From assembly GCA_020162035.1 (NCBI GenBank), contig JAIUNM010000001.1, forward strand, positions 229,083 through 293,082: DNA of 64,000 nt, in the 5' to 3' direction. The position numbers and the translations under genes are program-made. Positions 8,706 through 17,537 of this stretch are shown in pieces. The stretch comes from Bacteroidota bacterium. Lineage in GTDB: Bacteria > Bacteroidota > Bacteroidia > B-17B0 > Aurantibacillaceae. Numbering within the stretch: position 1 is the stretch's first letter; each line of letters opens with the position of its first letter. The notes beneath the pieces are model-generated. The model was given only the letters and a program-made list of their open reading frames with translations, did no database searches and had not been told where the DNA came from.

Positions 8706-11700
8706 ATGTTAGATAAAATAATTGCATTCAGCATAAAAAATAAATTCATCATTGGCTTGATGACTCTCGCCCTTATAATTTGGGGAACGTGGAGCGCATC
8801 AAAACTTCCGATTGATGCAGTACCTGACATCACCAACAATCAGGTACAGATTATTACAGTCTGCCCAACTTTAGCGGGGCAAGAAGTAGAACAGTTAGTA
8901 ACTTATCCAATCGAAAGAACAATTTCCAATTTACCCGATTTGGTAGAATTGCGAAGTATCTCACGCTTTGGGCTTTCGGTAATTACCGTTGTTTTTGACG
9001 ATAAAGTGGATGTTTACTTTGCTCGTCAAATCATTAACGAACGCTTAAAGGAAGCTGAATCCAAAATCCCAAAAGGTGTTGGTACACCTGAATTAGCTCC
9101 TGTAAGTACAGGTTTAGGCGAAGTATACCAATACATTATTCACCCGACAAAAGGAAGTGAGAATAAATACACGGCGATGGATCTGAGAACCATGCAAGAC
9201 TGGATAGTAGCACGCCAACTCTATGGAACACCCGGTATTGCCGAAGTAAATAGTTTCGGGGGGCAACTAAAACAATATGAGGTAGCCATTAATCCTGACA
9301 AATTATTGGCAATGAGTGTGACTATCACTGATATTTTCACCGCCTTAGAGAAGAATAATGAAAATACAGGAGGTGCTTACATCGACAAAAAACCAAATGC
9401 CTATTTTATTCGTGGAATTGGATTGGTTAGCTCATTTGATGACATAAAAAATATTGTTGTCAAGAATAATCCTAACGGCATACCGATTTTAATTAAGGAC
9501 GTTGCTGAAGTGCGATTAGGAAGTGCCGTAAGATATGGTGCAATGACATACAACGGAGAAAAGGATGTTGTTGGTGGCGTTATTATGATGTTAAAAGGTG
9601 CTAATAGTGCCGAAGTGGTTAATCGAATTAAAGAGAAATTACCAACCATTCAAAAATCATTACCTAAAGATGTTATTATAGAACCCTACTTAGATAGAAG
9701 AGATTTAGTAGAACGTGCCATATCAACCGTTGAAAAAAATCTAATTGAAGGAGCGTTGATCGTAATCTTTGTTTTGGTTCTTTTTTTAGGGAATTTCAGA
9801 GCGGGATTAATAGTTGCTTCCGCCATTCCATTAGCCATGCTGTTTGCATTAGCGTTAATGAATGTTTTTGGCGTAAGTGCTAACCTGATGAGTTTAGGTG
9901 CAATTGACTTTGGATTAATTGTAGATGGTGCGGTTATTATTGTTGAAGCGACCATGCACCATTTAGCGATCAGAAAAACAATCAGCAAATTAACTCAAAC
10001 TGAAATGGACGATGAAGTTTTTCAATCTGCCTCTAAAATAAGAAGTAGCGCAGCATTTGGAGAAATCATTATCCTCATCGTTTATATTCCAATTCTTACT
10101 CTTATTGGTATTGAAGGAAAAATGTTTAGGCCGATGGCGCAGACAGTAGGCTTTGCGATTTTCGGCGCATTGATACTTTCATTAACCTATATTCCAATGA
10201 TGTGTGCTTTGTTCTTGCCTAAAAAACTTTCTCATAAAGAAAACTTTAGTGATAAGATGATGAATTTCTTTCACCGCTTTTATTCACCAATGCTTAATAA
10301 GGCTTTGAAATATAAAAAGGCATTTGTTGGAATTACCGTTGGTTTATTTGTAATAGCGGCAGTTATCTTTTCAAGAATGGGTGGTGAGTTTATTCCAACT
10401 CTAACTGAAGGCGACTTTGCCTTTCATTGCATTTTACCTCAAGGGACTTCGTTGTCGCAAAGTATTGAAACCAGTATGCAAGCTATGCGATTGATAAAGG
10501 AGTTTGAAGAAGTTAAAATGGTGGTAGGAAAAACGGGAGCCGCTGAAGTACCAACAGATCCAATGCCTCCTGAAGCCACAGATATGATGATTATTTTAAA
10601 GCCACAGAAAGAATGGAAAAGAGATATTTCCTATGATGAACTCGCTGATGAAATAACTGAAAAACTGGAAGCAATACCGGGTGTTTTTTTTGAAAAAAAT
10701 CAACCTATTCAAATGCGCTTTAATGAATTGATGACAGGTATCCGACAAGATGTAGCTGTAAAAATATTTGGGGAAGATTTAGATTCACTATTGAACTATG
10801 CTAACAAAGTTAGTTCTGTTATACAAAGTGTTGAAGGCGCAACTGAACCAATGGTAGAAAGAGTTGAGGGTTTACCGCAAGTTGTGATCCGCTACAACAG
10901 AGCGCAAATTGCAAACTATGGATTGAATATTGAAGATATAAACCATTTAGTAAGTACAGCCTTTGCAGGAGGTAATGCCGGTGTTGTATTTGAAAATGAA
11001 CGCAGGTTTGATTTGGTCGTGCGTTTAGATAGCGCTCACAGAGGAAATATTGACGATGTAAGTCGTTTATACATACCGGCAAGCAATGGAGCACAGATTC
11101 CGCTTTCGCAAGTTGCAGACATTAAAATGGAACTTGGTCCAGCTCAAATCAGTCGTGAAGGAGGTAAACGAAGAATTGTTGTTGGCTTCAACGTAAAAGG
11201 AAGGGATGTAGCAAGTGTTGTAAAGGATATTCAGGCAAAATTGGTTGACGTTAAGCTACCTGAAGGATATTACTATACTTATGGAGGTACATTTGAAAAT
11301 TTGCAGGCGGCATCGAACCGATTAATGATTGCTGTACCTGTTGCATTGGCATTAATCTTTATGTTACTCTATTTTACATTTAAATCTATAAAACAAGCTA
11401 CCTTAATTTTTACAGCTATACCAATGAGTGCGATTGGAGGAGTTTTTGCTCTTATATTAAGAGATATGCCATTCAGTATTTCAGCAGGTATAGGCTTTAT
11501 TGCTTTATTTGGTGTAGCGGTACTAAATGGAATTGTTTTGATAGGAACATTCAATCAACTCGAGAAAGATGGTGTAACTGATATCATTGAAAGAATTAAG
11601 CAAGGAACAAAAGATCGTTTACGTCCGGTTCTAATGACTGCAACGGTTGCTTCACTCGGTTTCTTCCCGATGGCATTATCACATGGTGCAGGCGCAGAAG

Positions 11701-13049
11701 TCCAAAAACCATTGGCTACTGTGGTTATCGGAGGATTAGCAACAGCTACTTTTTTAACTCTGTTTGTACTTCCATTATTGTACTACTTCTTTTCAACTAA
11801 AAGCAAAATGAAAATAAACTCAACTATTGTGATACTGGCAATTAGCTTGTTCGCAGCTCAGAATGCAACCGCACAAACTAAATCATTAAGTGCGGATGAT
11901 GCAGTTGCAACAGCCTTAAAAAGCAATTTAAAAATTCAATCGCAACAATTCAATGTTGAATCTTCGCAAAGTTTAAAGAAATCAGTTTTTGAGCTCCCTA
12001 AAACTTCTGCTAATATTCAGTACGGTCAGTATAACAGTATTAATCAGGATTTGGGCTTCAACGTTTCACAAAGTATTCCTTTTCCAACATATTACTCTGC
12101 AAAAGCAAATTTATATAATGCTCAATTAAAAGGCTCTCAATTTCAACAACAGGCATCAATAAATGAAGTTAAAGCGCAAGTATTAATGTTGTATTATCAT
12201 CTGCAATACTTGGAGCAAAATAAATTACAGTTACAAGAACTGGATAGTGCTTATTCGGATTTTGTAAAAGTTTCAGACTTAAGATATAAAACAGGAGAAA
12301 CAAATTTGCTTGAGAAAACCACTGCGGAAACCAAGCAAGGTCAGGTGCGCTTACAACTTCAGCAAAATGAAACCGAGTTAAAAAGTGCCTACTCCACTTT
12401 AAAAGCCCTTATGAATACCAAGGAGGATTTTGTGGTCAATAAAACACCAACCGATCCCCTTGTAATTTCAGGCACAATAGATACGTCTCTTGTATCTAAT
12501 AATCCAACACTTAAGGTTCTTTATCAACAAGCGGTAATTGCTGAAAAAAACAAAAAACTTGAGGCTGCACAATTGTTGCCTGATTTGTCAATTGGCTATT
12601 TTAATCAGTCATTAACCGGAGTACAAACCATAAACGGCCAAGATGTATATTTTGACAGAAGTAAAAGATTTACGGGAATTAATGCAGGCATTAGTATTCC
12701 GTTAACTTTCTTTAGTAGCACTGCGAAAGTTAAATCTTTAAACTATCAAAAATTGGCAATTGAAAAAGAAGCGGAGAATGAAAAGATGATTTTACAATCT
12801 CAATTGCAGAATGCATTTCAGCAGTACAATCAAGCAGTTGTACAATTCAATTATTTTAAGACAGTTGCCTTGCCTAATGCAAATACTATCATAGGCACAG
12901 CAAAAACTTCATTTAACAGTGGAGCAATTGGTTACATTGAATATTTGCAAGCTCTGCAAACGTTCACTGAGATCCAATTAGGTTTTCAGCAAACGGTTAA
13001 TCAGGTTAATCAGGAAGTTATTAATATCAATTATTTAATCAATAAATAA
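8706..13049 (+). CDS. czcA: CusA/CzcA-family heavy-metal RND pump fused to a TolC-like protein
   Basis: The 1447-residue protein is a fusion. Residues 1 to about 1030 are an HME-type RND pump with the signature DFGLIVDGAVIIVE (D401, D407, E414), the proton-relay segment of CzcA/CusA proteins, and repeated membrane helices. From M1035 a second hydrophobic segment, ending in an AxA-type site (NATAQ), opens a 413-residue outer-membrane-factor domain of the TolC family. The fusion is common in Bacteroidota. The internal signal-like segment suggests that signal peptidase separates pump and outer-membrane channel. It is followed 11 nt later by the adaptor gene, so pump, channel and adaptor come from one operon. 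Likely substrates are Co/Zn/Cd or Cu/Ag. Confidence 0.93.
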   Translation: MLDKIIAFSIKNKFIIGLMTLALIIWGTWSASKLPIDAVPDITNNQVQIITVCPTLAGQEVEQLVTYPIERTISNLPDLVELRSISRFGLSVITVVFDDKVDVYFARQIINERLKEAESKIPKGVGTPELAPVSTGLGEVYQYIIHPTKGSENKYTAMDLRTMQDWIVARQLYGTPGIAEVNSFGGQLKQYEVAINPDKLLAMSVTITDIFTALEKNNENTGGAYIDKKPNAYFIRGIGLVSSFDDIKNIVVKNNPNGIPILIKDVAEVRLGSAVRYGAMTYNGEKDVVGGVIMMLKGANSAEVVNRIKEKLPTIQKSLPKDVIIEPYLDRRDLVERAISTVEKNLIEGALIVIFVLVLFLGNFRAGLIVASAIPLAMLFALALMNVFGVSANLMSLGAIDFGLIVDGAVIIVEATMHHLAIRKTISKLTQTEMDDEVFQSASKIRSSAAFGEIIILIVYIPILTLIGIEGKMFRPMAQTVGFAIFGALILSLTYIPMMCALFLPKKLSHKENFSDKMMNFFHRFYSPMLNKALKYKKAFVGITVGLFVIAAVIFSRMGGEFIPTLTEGDFAFHCILPQGTSLSQSIETSMQAMRLIKEFEEVKMVVGKTGAAEVPTDPMPPEATDMMIILKPQKEWKRDISYDELADEITEKLEAIPGVFFEKNQPIQMRFNELMTGIRQDVAVKIFGEDLDSLLNYANKVSSVIQSVEGATEPMVERVEGLPQVVIRYNRAQIANYGLNIEDINHLVSTAFAGGNAGVVFENERRFDLVVRLDSAHRGNIDDVSRLYIPASNGAQIPLSQVADIKMELGPAQISREGGKRRIVVGFNVKGRDVASVVKDIQAKLVDVKLPEGYYYTYGGTFENLQAASNRLMIAVPVALALIFMLLYFTFKSIKQATLIFTAIPMSAIGGVFALILRDMPFSISAGIGFIALFGVAVLNGIVLIGTFNQLEKDGVTDIIERIKQGTKDRLRPVLMTATVASLGFFPMALSHGAGAEVQKPLATVVIGGLATATFLTLFVLPLLYYFFSTKSKMKINSTIVILAISLFAAQNATAQTKSLSADDAVATALKSNLKIQSQQFNVESSQSLKKSVFELPKTSANIQYGQYNSINQDLGFNVSQSIPFPTYYSAKANLYNAQLKGSQFQQQASINEVKAQVLMLYYHLQYLEQNKLQLQELDSAYSDFVKVSDLRYKTGETNLLEKTTAETKQGQVRLQLQQNETELKSAYSTLKALMNTKEDFVVNKTPTDPLVISGTIDTSLVSNNPTLKVLYQQAVIAEKNKKLEAAQLLPDLSIGYFNQSLTGVQTINGQDVYFDRSKRFTGINAGISIPLTFFSSTAKVKSLNYQKLAIEKEAENEKMILQSQLQNAFQQYNQAVVQFNYFKTVALPNANTIIGTAKTSFNSGAIGYIEYLQALQTFTEIQLGFQQTVNQVNQEVININYLINK

Positions 13050-13060
13050 AACTACATACA

Positions 13061-14326
13061 ATGAAAAACATATTAATCATCATAGCACTTTTTGCAATAT
13101 TATTTTTCACACCTTCTTGTGGAAATAAAAGTGCTTCCAAAGAAGAACATACAGAAGAAGGTAATCATGAAGAGCATGAAAACAGCAACACTACTTCCTT
13201 AACGGCGGAGCAAGTAAAGTCAATAAAGTTAGAATTTGGAAAAATTGAAAAGAAACAACTTACAGCTTCATTAAAGGCAAATGGTATCTTAAATGTACCC
13301 AATCAAAATAAAGCAACTATAACCGCACTGATGGGAGGTGTTGTAAAATCCATTCTTGTTCAATCAGGAAATAATGTAAATAAAGGACAAGTTATTGCTA
13401 CTATTGCCAATACCTCATTTATCACCATGCAGGAAGAGTTTTTAAGTACTTCGTCTAAACTTGCGCTTGCCGAAATTGAATATAAACGTCAGCAGGAATT
13501 ACAGGCAGGTAACGCCACGGCACTCAAAACATTACAAATTACTGAAGCCGAAGTAAAATCCCTTAAAGCAAGAAAAGCAAGTTTACAGAAGCAATTAGAA
13601 TTAGTTGGTATTAATCCTGCTGCTTTAACAAGCGAAAATATTCAAACGGTAATTAATATAACAAGTCCCATTTCAGGTGCTGTAAGTACATTATCAGTTA
13701 ATATCGGTACTTATGTAGACGCAAATAATGCTATTGCAGAGGTAATTGATAATAGCCAAATTCACCTTGATCTATTTATTTATGAAAGAGATTTAGGAAA
13801 ATTAAAGGAAGGTCAAACCATTCACTTTACCTTAACAAATAATCCAGGAAAAGAATACGATGCTAAGGTTTATGCCATCAGCAATACGTTTGAGCAAAAT
13901 ACTAAAGCCGTTGCTGTACACGCTATGGTTGAAGGCGACAAGACAGGATTGATAAACGGAATGAGTATTACAGCTATTGTAAGCTTGGAAAATGCAACGG
14001 TGGATGCTGTTCCAACGGAAGCAATTGTAAATTATCAAGGACAAGATTACATTTTTGTAGTGACTGATCCGCATAATGAAAGTGAACATCATGACGAAAA
14101 GGACGGAGACCATCACGATGAAAATGGACATTCCCATAATGAATCTGTTAAGGTTCCTGAAGGTGAATTAACCTTTGAACGTATTCCAGTTAGAAAGGGA
14201 ACCACCGATGTAGGTTATAGCGAGGTGACCATTTTAAGAGATATTCACCCTGACGCAAAAATTGCAACTAAAGGATCTTTTTTTATTCTTGCAAAAATGA
14301 CTAATTCGGGTGAACACGAACATTAA
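13061..14326 (+). CDS. czcB: RND efflux periplasmic adaptor, CzcB/CusB type lipoprotein
   Basis: The 421-residue protein begins with a lipoprotein signal ending in TPSC (C20), followed by an acidic His-rich stretch. The body has the membrane-fusion-protein layout: a biotinyl-lipoyl-like half (GGVVKSILVQSGNNVNKGQV), a helical hairpin at about residues 120-190, a second lipoyl half and a beta-barrel domain. An extra His/Asp-rich insert near residues 340-366 (repeated HH and HDE) is probably a metal-binding loop. It lies 11 nt after the pump gene. It would link the inner-membrane pump to the TolC-like domain. The choice between CzcB and CusB is not settled by sequence. Confidence 0.88.
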   Translation: MKNILIIIALFAILFFTPSCGNKSASKEEHTEEGNHEEHENSNTTSLTAEQVKSIKLEFGKIEKKQLTASLKANGILNVPNQNKATITALMGGVVKSILVQSGNNVNKGQVIATIANTSFITMQEEFLSTSSKLALAEIEYKRQQELQAGNATALKTLQITEAEVKSLKARKASLQKQLELVGINPAALTSENIQTVINITSPISGAVSTLSVNIGTYVDANNAIAEVIDNSQIHLDLFIYERDLGKLKEGQTIHFTLTNNPGKEYDAKVYAISNTFEQNTKAVAVHAMVEGDKTGLINGMSITAIVSLENATVDAVPTEAIVNYQGQDYIFVVTDPHNESEHHDEKDGDHHDENGHSHNESVKVPEGELTFERIPVRKGTTDVGYSEVTILRDIHPDAKIATKGSFFILAKMTNSGEHEH

Positions 14327-14416
14327 TATTATGGCAGAGACTTGGTACCTTTTAAGTTTGATAAAAATTTTTTCATAGCCAGGTTCTCTTGCCCGCCAAA
14401 TTAAAAAGACGAAATA

Positions 14417-16438
14417 ATGATTAACACCGATCCAAATCACAAACATACCTACGATGCACAAGGCAATATGACCTGTTGTACTCTTGAGGAAAAAATAGAT
14501 GCAAAAACCGGCACACCACATTTGCATGTGGAAGGAGATCATTCGCATGAAGGACATAATCATGACCATGAAGAAGAATCTGCATGGAAAGAATATCTGC
14601 CCGCCATTATCAGTTTTATTGTTTTAATGGCAGGTATTGTGCTTGATAATTTTATTAAGCCGGAGTTCTTTAAAAACTATGTTCGCCTCATTTGGTATAT
14701 CGTAGCCTATGTTCCTGTTGGGGTTCCTGTTATTAAAGATGCTGGAACGTCCATTGCAAAGGGGGCTTTCTTTTCCGAATTCTTTTTAATGAGTATTGCC
14801 ACAATTGGTGCATTCTTTATTGGAGAGTATTCTGAAGGTGTAGCAGTAATGTTGTTTTACGCAGTTGGTGAGCTGTTTCAATCAGCAGCAGTTAAGCGTG
14901 CCAAGAGAAGTATAAAATCTCTTTTGGATGTTCGTCCTGATACAGTTTCTGTAATTAGAAATGGAATTACAGCAACAATATCACCAAGCGAAGTGAAAAT
15001 TGGGGAAGCAATACAAGTTAAGCCCGGTGAAAAAGTGGCATTGGATGGAGAACTTATTTCTGAAGTATCGTCATTTAATACTGCTGCTTTAACCGGAGAA
15101 AGCAAGCCTTATACAAAACGAAAAGGAGAGCAAGTTTTAGCAGGAATGATTAATCTTAATACTGTTTCCGAAATAAAAGTGACTGCATTATTTAAGGACA
15201 GTAAACTCTCAAGAATATTAGAATTGGTGCAAGAAGCAACCGCACGAAAAGCACCTACACAATTATTCATTTCAAAATTCGCAAAAATTTATACCCCAAT
15301 AGTTGTTTTTTTAGCAGTAGGGATTTGTTTGCTCCCTGCACTTTTTGTCAGCAATTATGTTTTCAATGATTGGCTTTACCGGGCTTTGGTTTTCCTTGTT
15401 ATCTCTTGCCCGTGTGCTTTGGTAATTTCAATTCCATTGGGTTATTTCGGAGGTATTGGATTGGCATCACGTAACGGAATTCTCTTTAAAGGATCAAACT
15501 ATTTGGATGTAATGACAAAGATTGATACCGTTGTGATGGATAAAACAGGAACACTTACCAAAGGTGTTTTTAAAGTTCAGCAGATTGTACCGGTTGGTAT
15601 TAATGAAAAAGAATTGTTGAAACTCACCGCAGCCATTGAAAGTAAATCAACACACCCAATTGCATTAGCTATTGTGAAACAAGCGGGAGAATTGCTTAAG
15701 GGAGTTGAAGTTCAGAACGTAGAAGAAATATCCGGTCATGGATTGAAAGGTACTATTGAAGGAAAAGAAGTGTTAGCAGGAAATTTAAAACTGCTTAAAA
15801 AATTCAATATCACTTATGATACAGCAGTTGAAGGCATCATCGAAACAATTGTGGTAGTTGCTGTCAACGGAAAGTATGCAGGGCATATTACCATTGCAGA
15901 TGAAATAAAGGATGATGCAAAACAAGCAATAGCTGATCTGCATCTTCTTAAACAAAAAATAGTGATGCTTTCAGGCGACAAACAAAGTGTCGTGGACAAA
16001 GTTGCCAAGGAACTCAATATTGTAAATGCATATGGTAATCTATTGCCTGAAGACAAGGTCAATAAAGTTCAATCTCTGAAAAATGAAAACAGAACAATTG
16101 CTTTTGTGGGTGATGGCGTAAACGATGCGCCTGTAATTGCTTTGGCTGATGCCGGAATTGCAATGGGTGGATTAGGTAGTGATGCCACAATTGAAACCGC
16201 AGATGTTGTGATTCAAAACGACATGCCATCTAAAATTGTTACATCAATTAAAATAGGAAAGGTAACCCGAAAAATTGTTTGGCAGAACATAATTATGGCA
16301 ATGGGAGTAAAGATAATAGTGCTTGCATTAGGAGCAGGAGGAATAGCCACCCTGTGGGAAGCTGTATTTGCAGATGTAGGAGTTGCATTATTAGCCATTT
16401 TAAATGCTGTCCGAATACAAACGAAAAAATTTAGTTAG
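14417..16438 (+). CDS. Heavy-metal P1B-type ATPase (Zn/Cd/Pb or related)
   Basis: The 673-residue transporter has all P1B hallmarks: TGES (226-229), the membrane metal site C331-P-C333 in SCPCALV, the phosphorylation site DKTGT (375-379), the HP pair (H413-P414) and GDGVND (565-570). Instead of a CxxC HMA domain, the N-terminus carries a His-rich tail (residues 8-53, with HSHEGHNHDHEE) and a Cys pair. CPC plus a His-rich N-terminus suits zinc, cadmium or lead export; copper is less likely. It follows the adaptor after a 90-nt gap, on the same strand. It would move cytosolic metal to the periplasm for the RND system. Confidence 0.92.
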   Translation: MINTDPNHKHTYDAQGNMTCCTLEEKIDAKTGTPHLHVEGDHSHEGHNHDHEEESAWKEYLPAIISFIVLMAGIVLDNFIKPEFFKNYVRLIWYIVAYVPVGVPVIKDAGTSIAKGAFFSEFFLMSIATIGAFFIGEYSEGVAVMLFYAVGELFQSAAVKRAKRSIKSLLDVRPDTVSVIRNGITATISPSEVKIGEAIQVKPGEKVALDGELISEVSSFNTAALTGESKPYTKRKGEQVLAGMINLNTVSEIKVTALFKDSKLSRILELVQEATARKAPTQLFISKFAKIYTPIVVFLAVGICLLPALFVSNYVFNDWLYRALVFLVISCPCALVISIPLGYFGGIGLASRNGILFKGSNYLDVMTKIDTVVMDKTGTLTKGVFKVQQIVPVGINEKELLKLTAAIESKSTHPIALAIVKQAGELLKGVEVQNVEEISGHGLKGTIEGKEVLAGNLKLLKKFNITYDTAVEGIIETIVVVAVNGKYAGHITIADEIKDDAKQAIADLHLLKQKIVMLSGDKQSVVDKVAKELNIVNAYGNLLPEDKVNKVQSLKNENRTIAFVGDGVNDAPVIALADAGIAMGGLGSDATIETADVVIQNDMPSKIVTSIKIGKVTRKIVWQNIIMAMGVKIIVLALGAGGIATLWEAVFADVGVALLAILNAVRIQTKKFS

Positions 16439-16439
16439 A

Positions 16440-16811
16440 ATGAAATTTCACTTTAAAATACCACTGGGTTTAAAGAAACATGTAAATGATGAGTTGGCAA
16501 AATCCAAGGAAGCCTTCAGTAAGGGTGAATTACAAACATCTTGGCGACATCTTGAACGAGCGCATATCCTTGGACAAGCTTATCCAATTGAACATTCGCT
16601 GGCGCATTGGCACATGTTGCTATTTGCATTCCGAGTAAAGAATACGAAGGAGATTCTCGGACAGATACCTCGGTTAGTTGTGGGCGGAGTAAAATCATTT
16701 GTTGGCGAAATTCCTCTTGGCAATTCAGGTGGTGCGAATGTACCACCACTAAAGCCAATGGAAATACCTTCTGATTTGCAAGAGATACTTTCAGCCTACA
16801 AAACTAAATAG
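16440..16811 (+). CDS. DUF3703 family protein
   Basis: A 123-residue soluble protein. The ATG at 16440, one base after the ATPase stop codon, was chosen over in-frame positions inside the ATPase gene. The centre has the DUF3703 signature WRHLERAHILGQ followed by spaced histidines (HSLAHWHMLL) that could bind metal. DUF3703 genes often accompany heavy-metal efflux genes in Bacteroidota and Proteobacteria, with unknown function. Its 3' end overlaps the convergent regulator gene by 8 nt. Confidence 0.8.
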   Translation: MKFHFKIPLGLKKHVNDELAKSKEAFSKGELQTSWRHLERAHILGQAYPIEHSLAHWHMLLFAFRVKNTKEILGQIPRLVVGGVKSFVGEIPLGNSGGANVPPLKPMEIPSDLQEILSAYKTK

Positions 16812-17460
16812 ACTGAACTATAATACAGTCGGCTGCTTTGGGGCTAATGTTAACTTCCTTTTTTTGACAAATAAGAACGATTGAGTTATCAAAATCCTCA
16901 ATCGTTTTTACGTTTATGTTTGCACCAATGATGAGATTGTGTTTTTCCAAATACTTAAGAAAGGTGGTAGAATGGTCAGTTACGCCCATCACTTTGTAAT
17001 TCAATTTTAACTTTGTTTCAGACAACTTGATAAAGTTACTTTTTTGAATTTTCCCTTTCTCATCAGGAATGGGATCACCATGCGGATCGTATATTGGATT
17101 ACCGAGTATTGAGGCGAGTTTGTTAATGAGTTTCACATTGTTTACATGCTCCAATTCTTCAGCAATAGCATGTACTTCGTCCCAACCAAACCCTAATTCT
17201 TTAGCAAGATAAGTTTCCCAAATCCGGTGTCTCCTTATAATATCCAAAGCCAGTTTAGAGCCTGATGTTGTTAGCCTTGAGCCGTAAGATTTCTCATAAA
17301 CGATATATTTTAGTTCATGCAATTTTCTTAATCCTTCAGTGACCGTTGCAGGGTTTAAACTAAGCCTGTCCGCAATTTTTTGATTGTTCACAACAGCGGT
17401 ATTGTTGGAGGAAAGGTTATATATCGTCTTTAAGTAATTCTCAATAGTTTCTTGTCTCAT
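16804..17460 (-). CDS. Metal-dependent transcriptional regulator, DtxR/MntR family
   Basis: The 218-residue protein has an N-terminal winged helix (residues 1-70: ENYLKTIYNL, then recognition region NPATVTEGLRKLHELKY), a dimerisation domain with metal-ligand-type residues (RRHRIWETYLAKELG, EELEH) and the PHGDPIP segment typical of the family, then an FeoA/SH3-like C-terminal domain. It would repress or activate metal-homeostasis genes with Mn, Fe or another divalent metal as corepressor. It is transcribed away from the di-heme oxidoreductase gene, and the gap between them contains a perfect palindrome. A TATTTTTG box on its own strand overlaps that palindrome, so autoregulation is likely. Confidence 0.92.
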   Translation of the reverse strand: MRQETIENYLKTIYNLSSNNTAVVNNQKIADRLSLNPATVTEGLRKLHELKYIVYEKSYGSRLTTSGSKLALDIIRRHRIWETYLAKELGFGWDEVHAIAEELEHVNNVKLINKLASILGNPIYDPHGDPIPDEKGKIQKSNFIKLSETKLKLNYKVMGVTDHSTTFLKYLEKHNLIIGANINVKTIEDFDNSIVLICQKKEVNISPKAADCIIVQSI

Positions 17461-17468
17461 AAATTATC

Positions 17469-17486
17469 TTTTTGGTATACCAAAAA
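17469..17486. promoter_or_regulatory. 18-bp perfect palindrome, probable DtxR/MntR-type operator
   Basis: TTTTTGGTATACCAAAAA is a perfect inverted repeat centred between 17477 and 17478, in the divergent gap between the DtxR-family regulator and the di-heme oxidoreductase gene. Size, symmetry and AT-flanked core resemble operators of DtxR/MntR regulators. On the minus strand a TATTTTTG promoter box (17481-17488) overlaps the right half, so binding should block the regulator's own promoter. Control of the rightward genes is inferred. Confidence 0.72.
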
Positions 17487-17537
17487 TAATGATTTTAATA
17501 TTCTAAATTATACTCAGCTTTGCGAAAACATTTAAAG

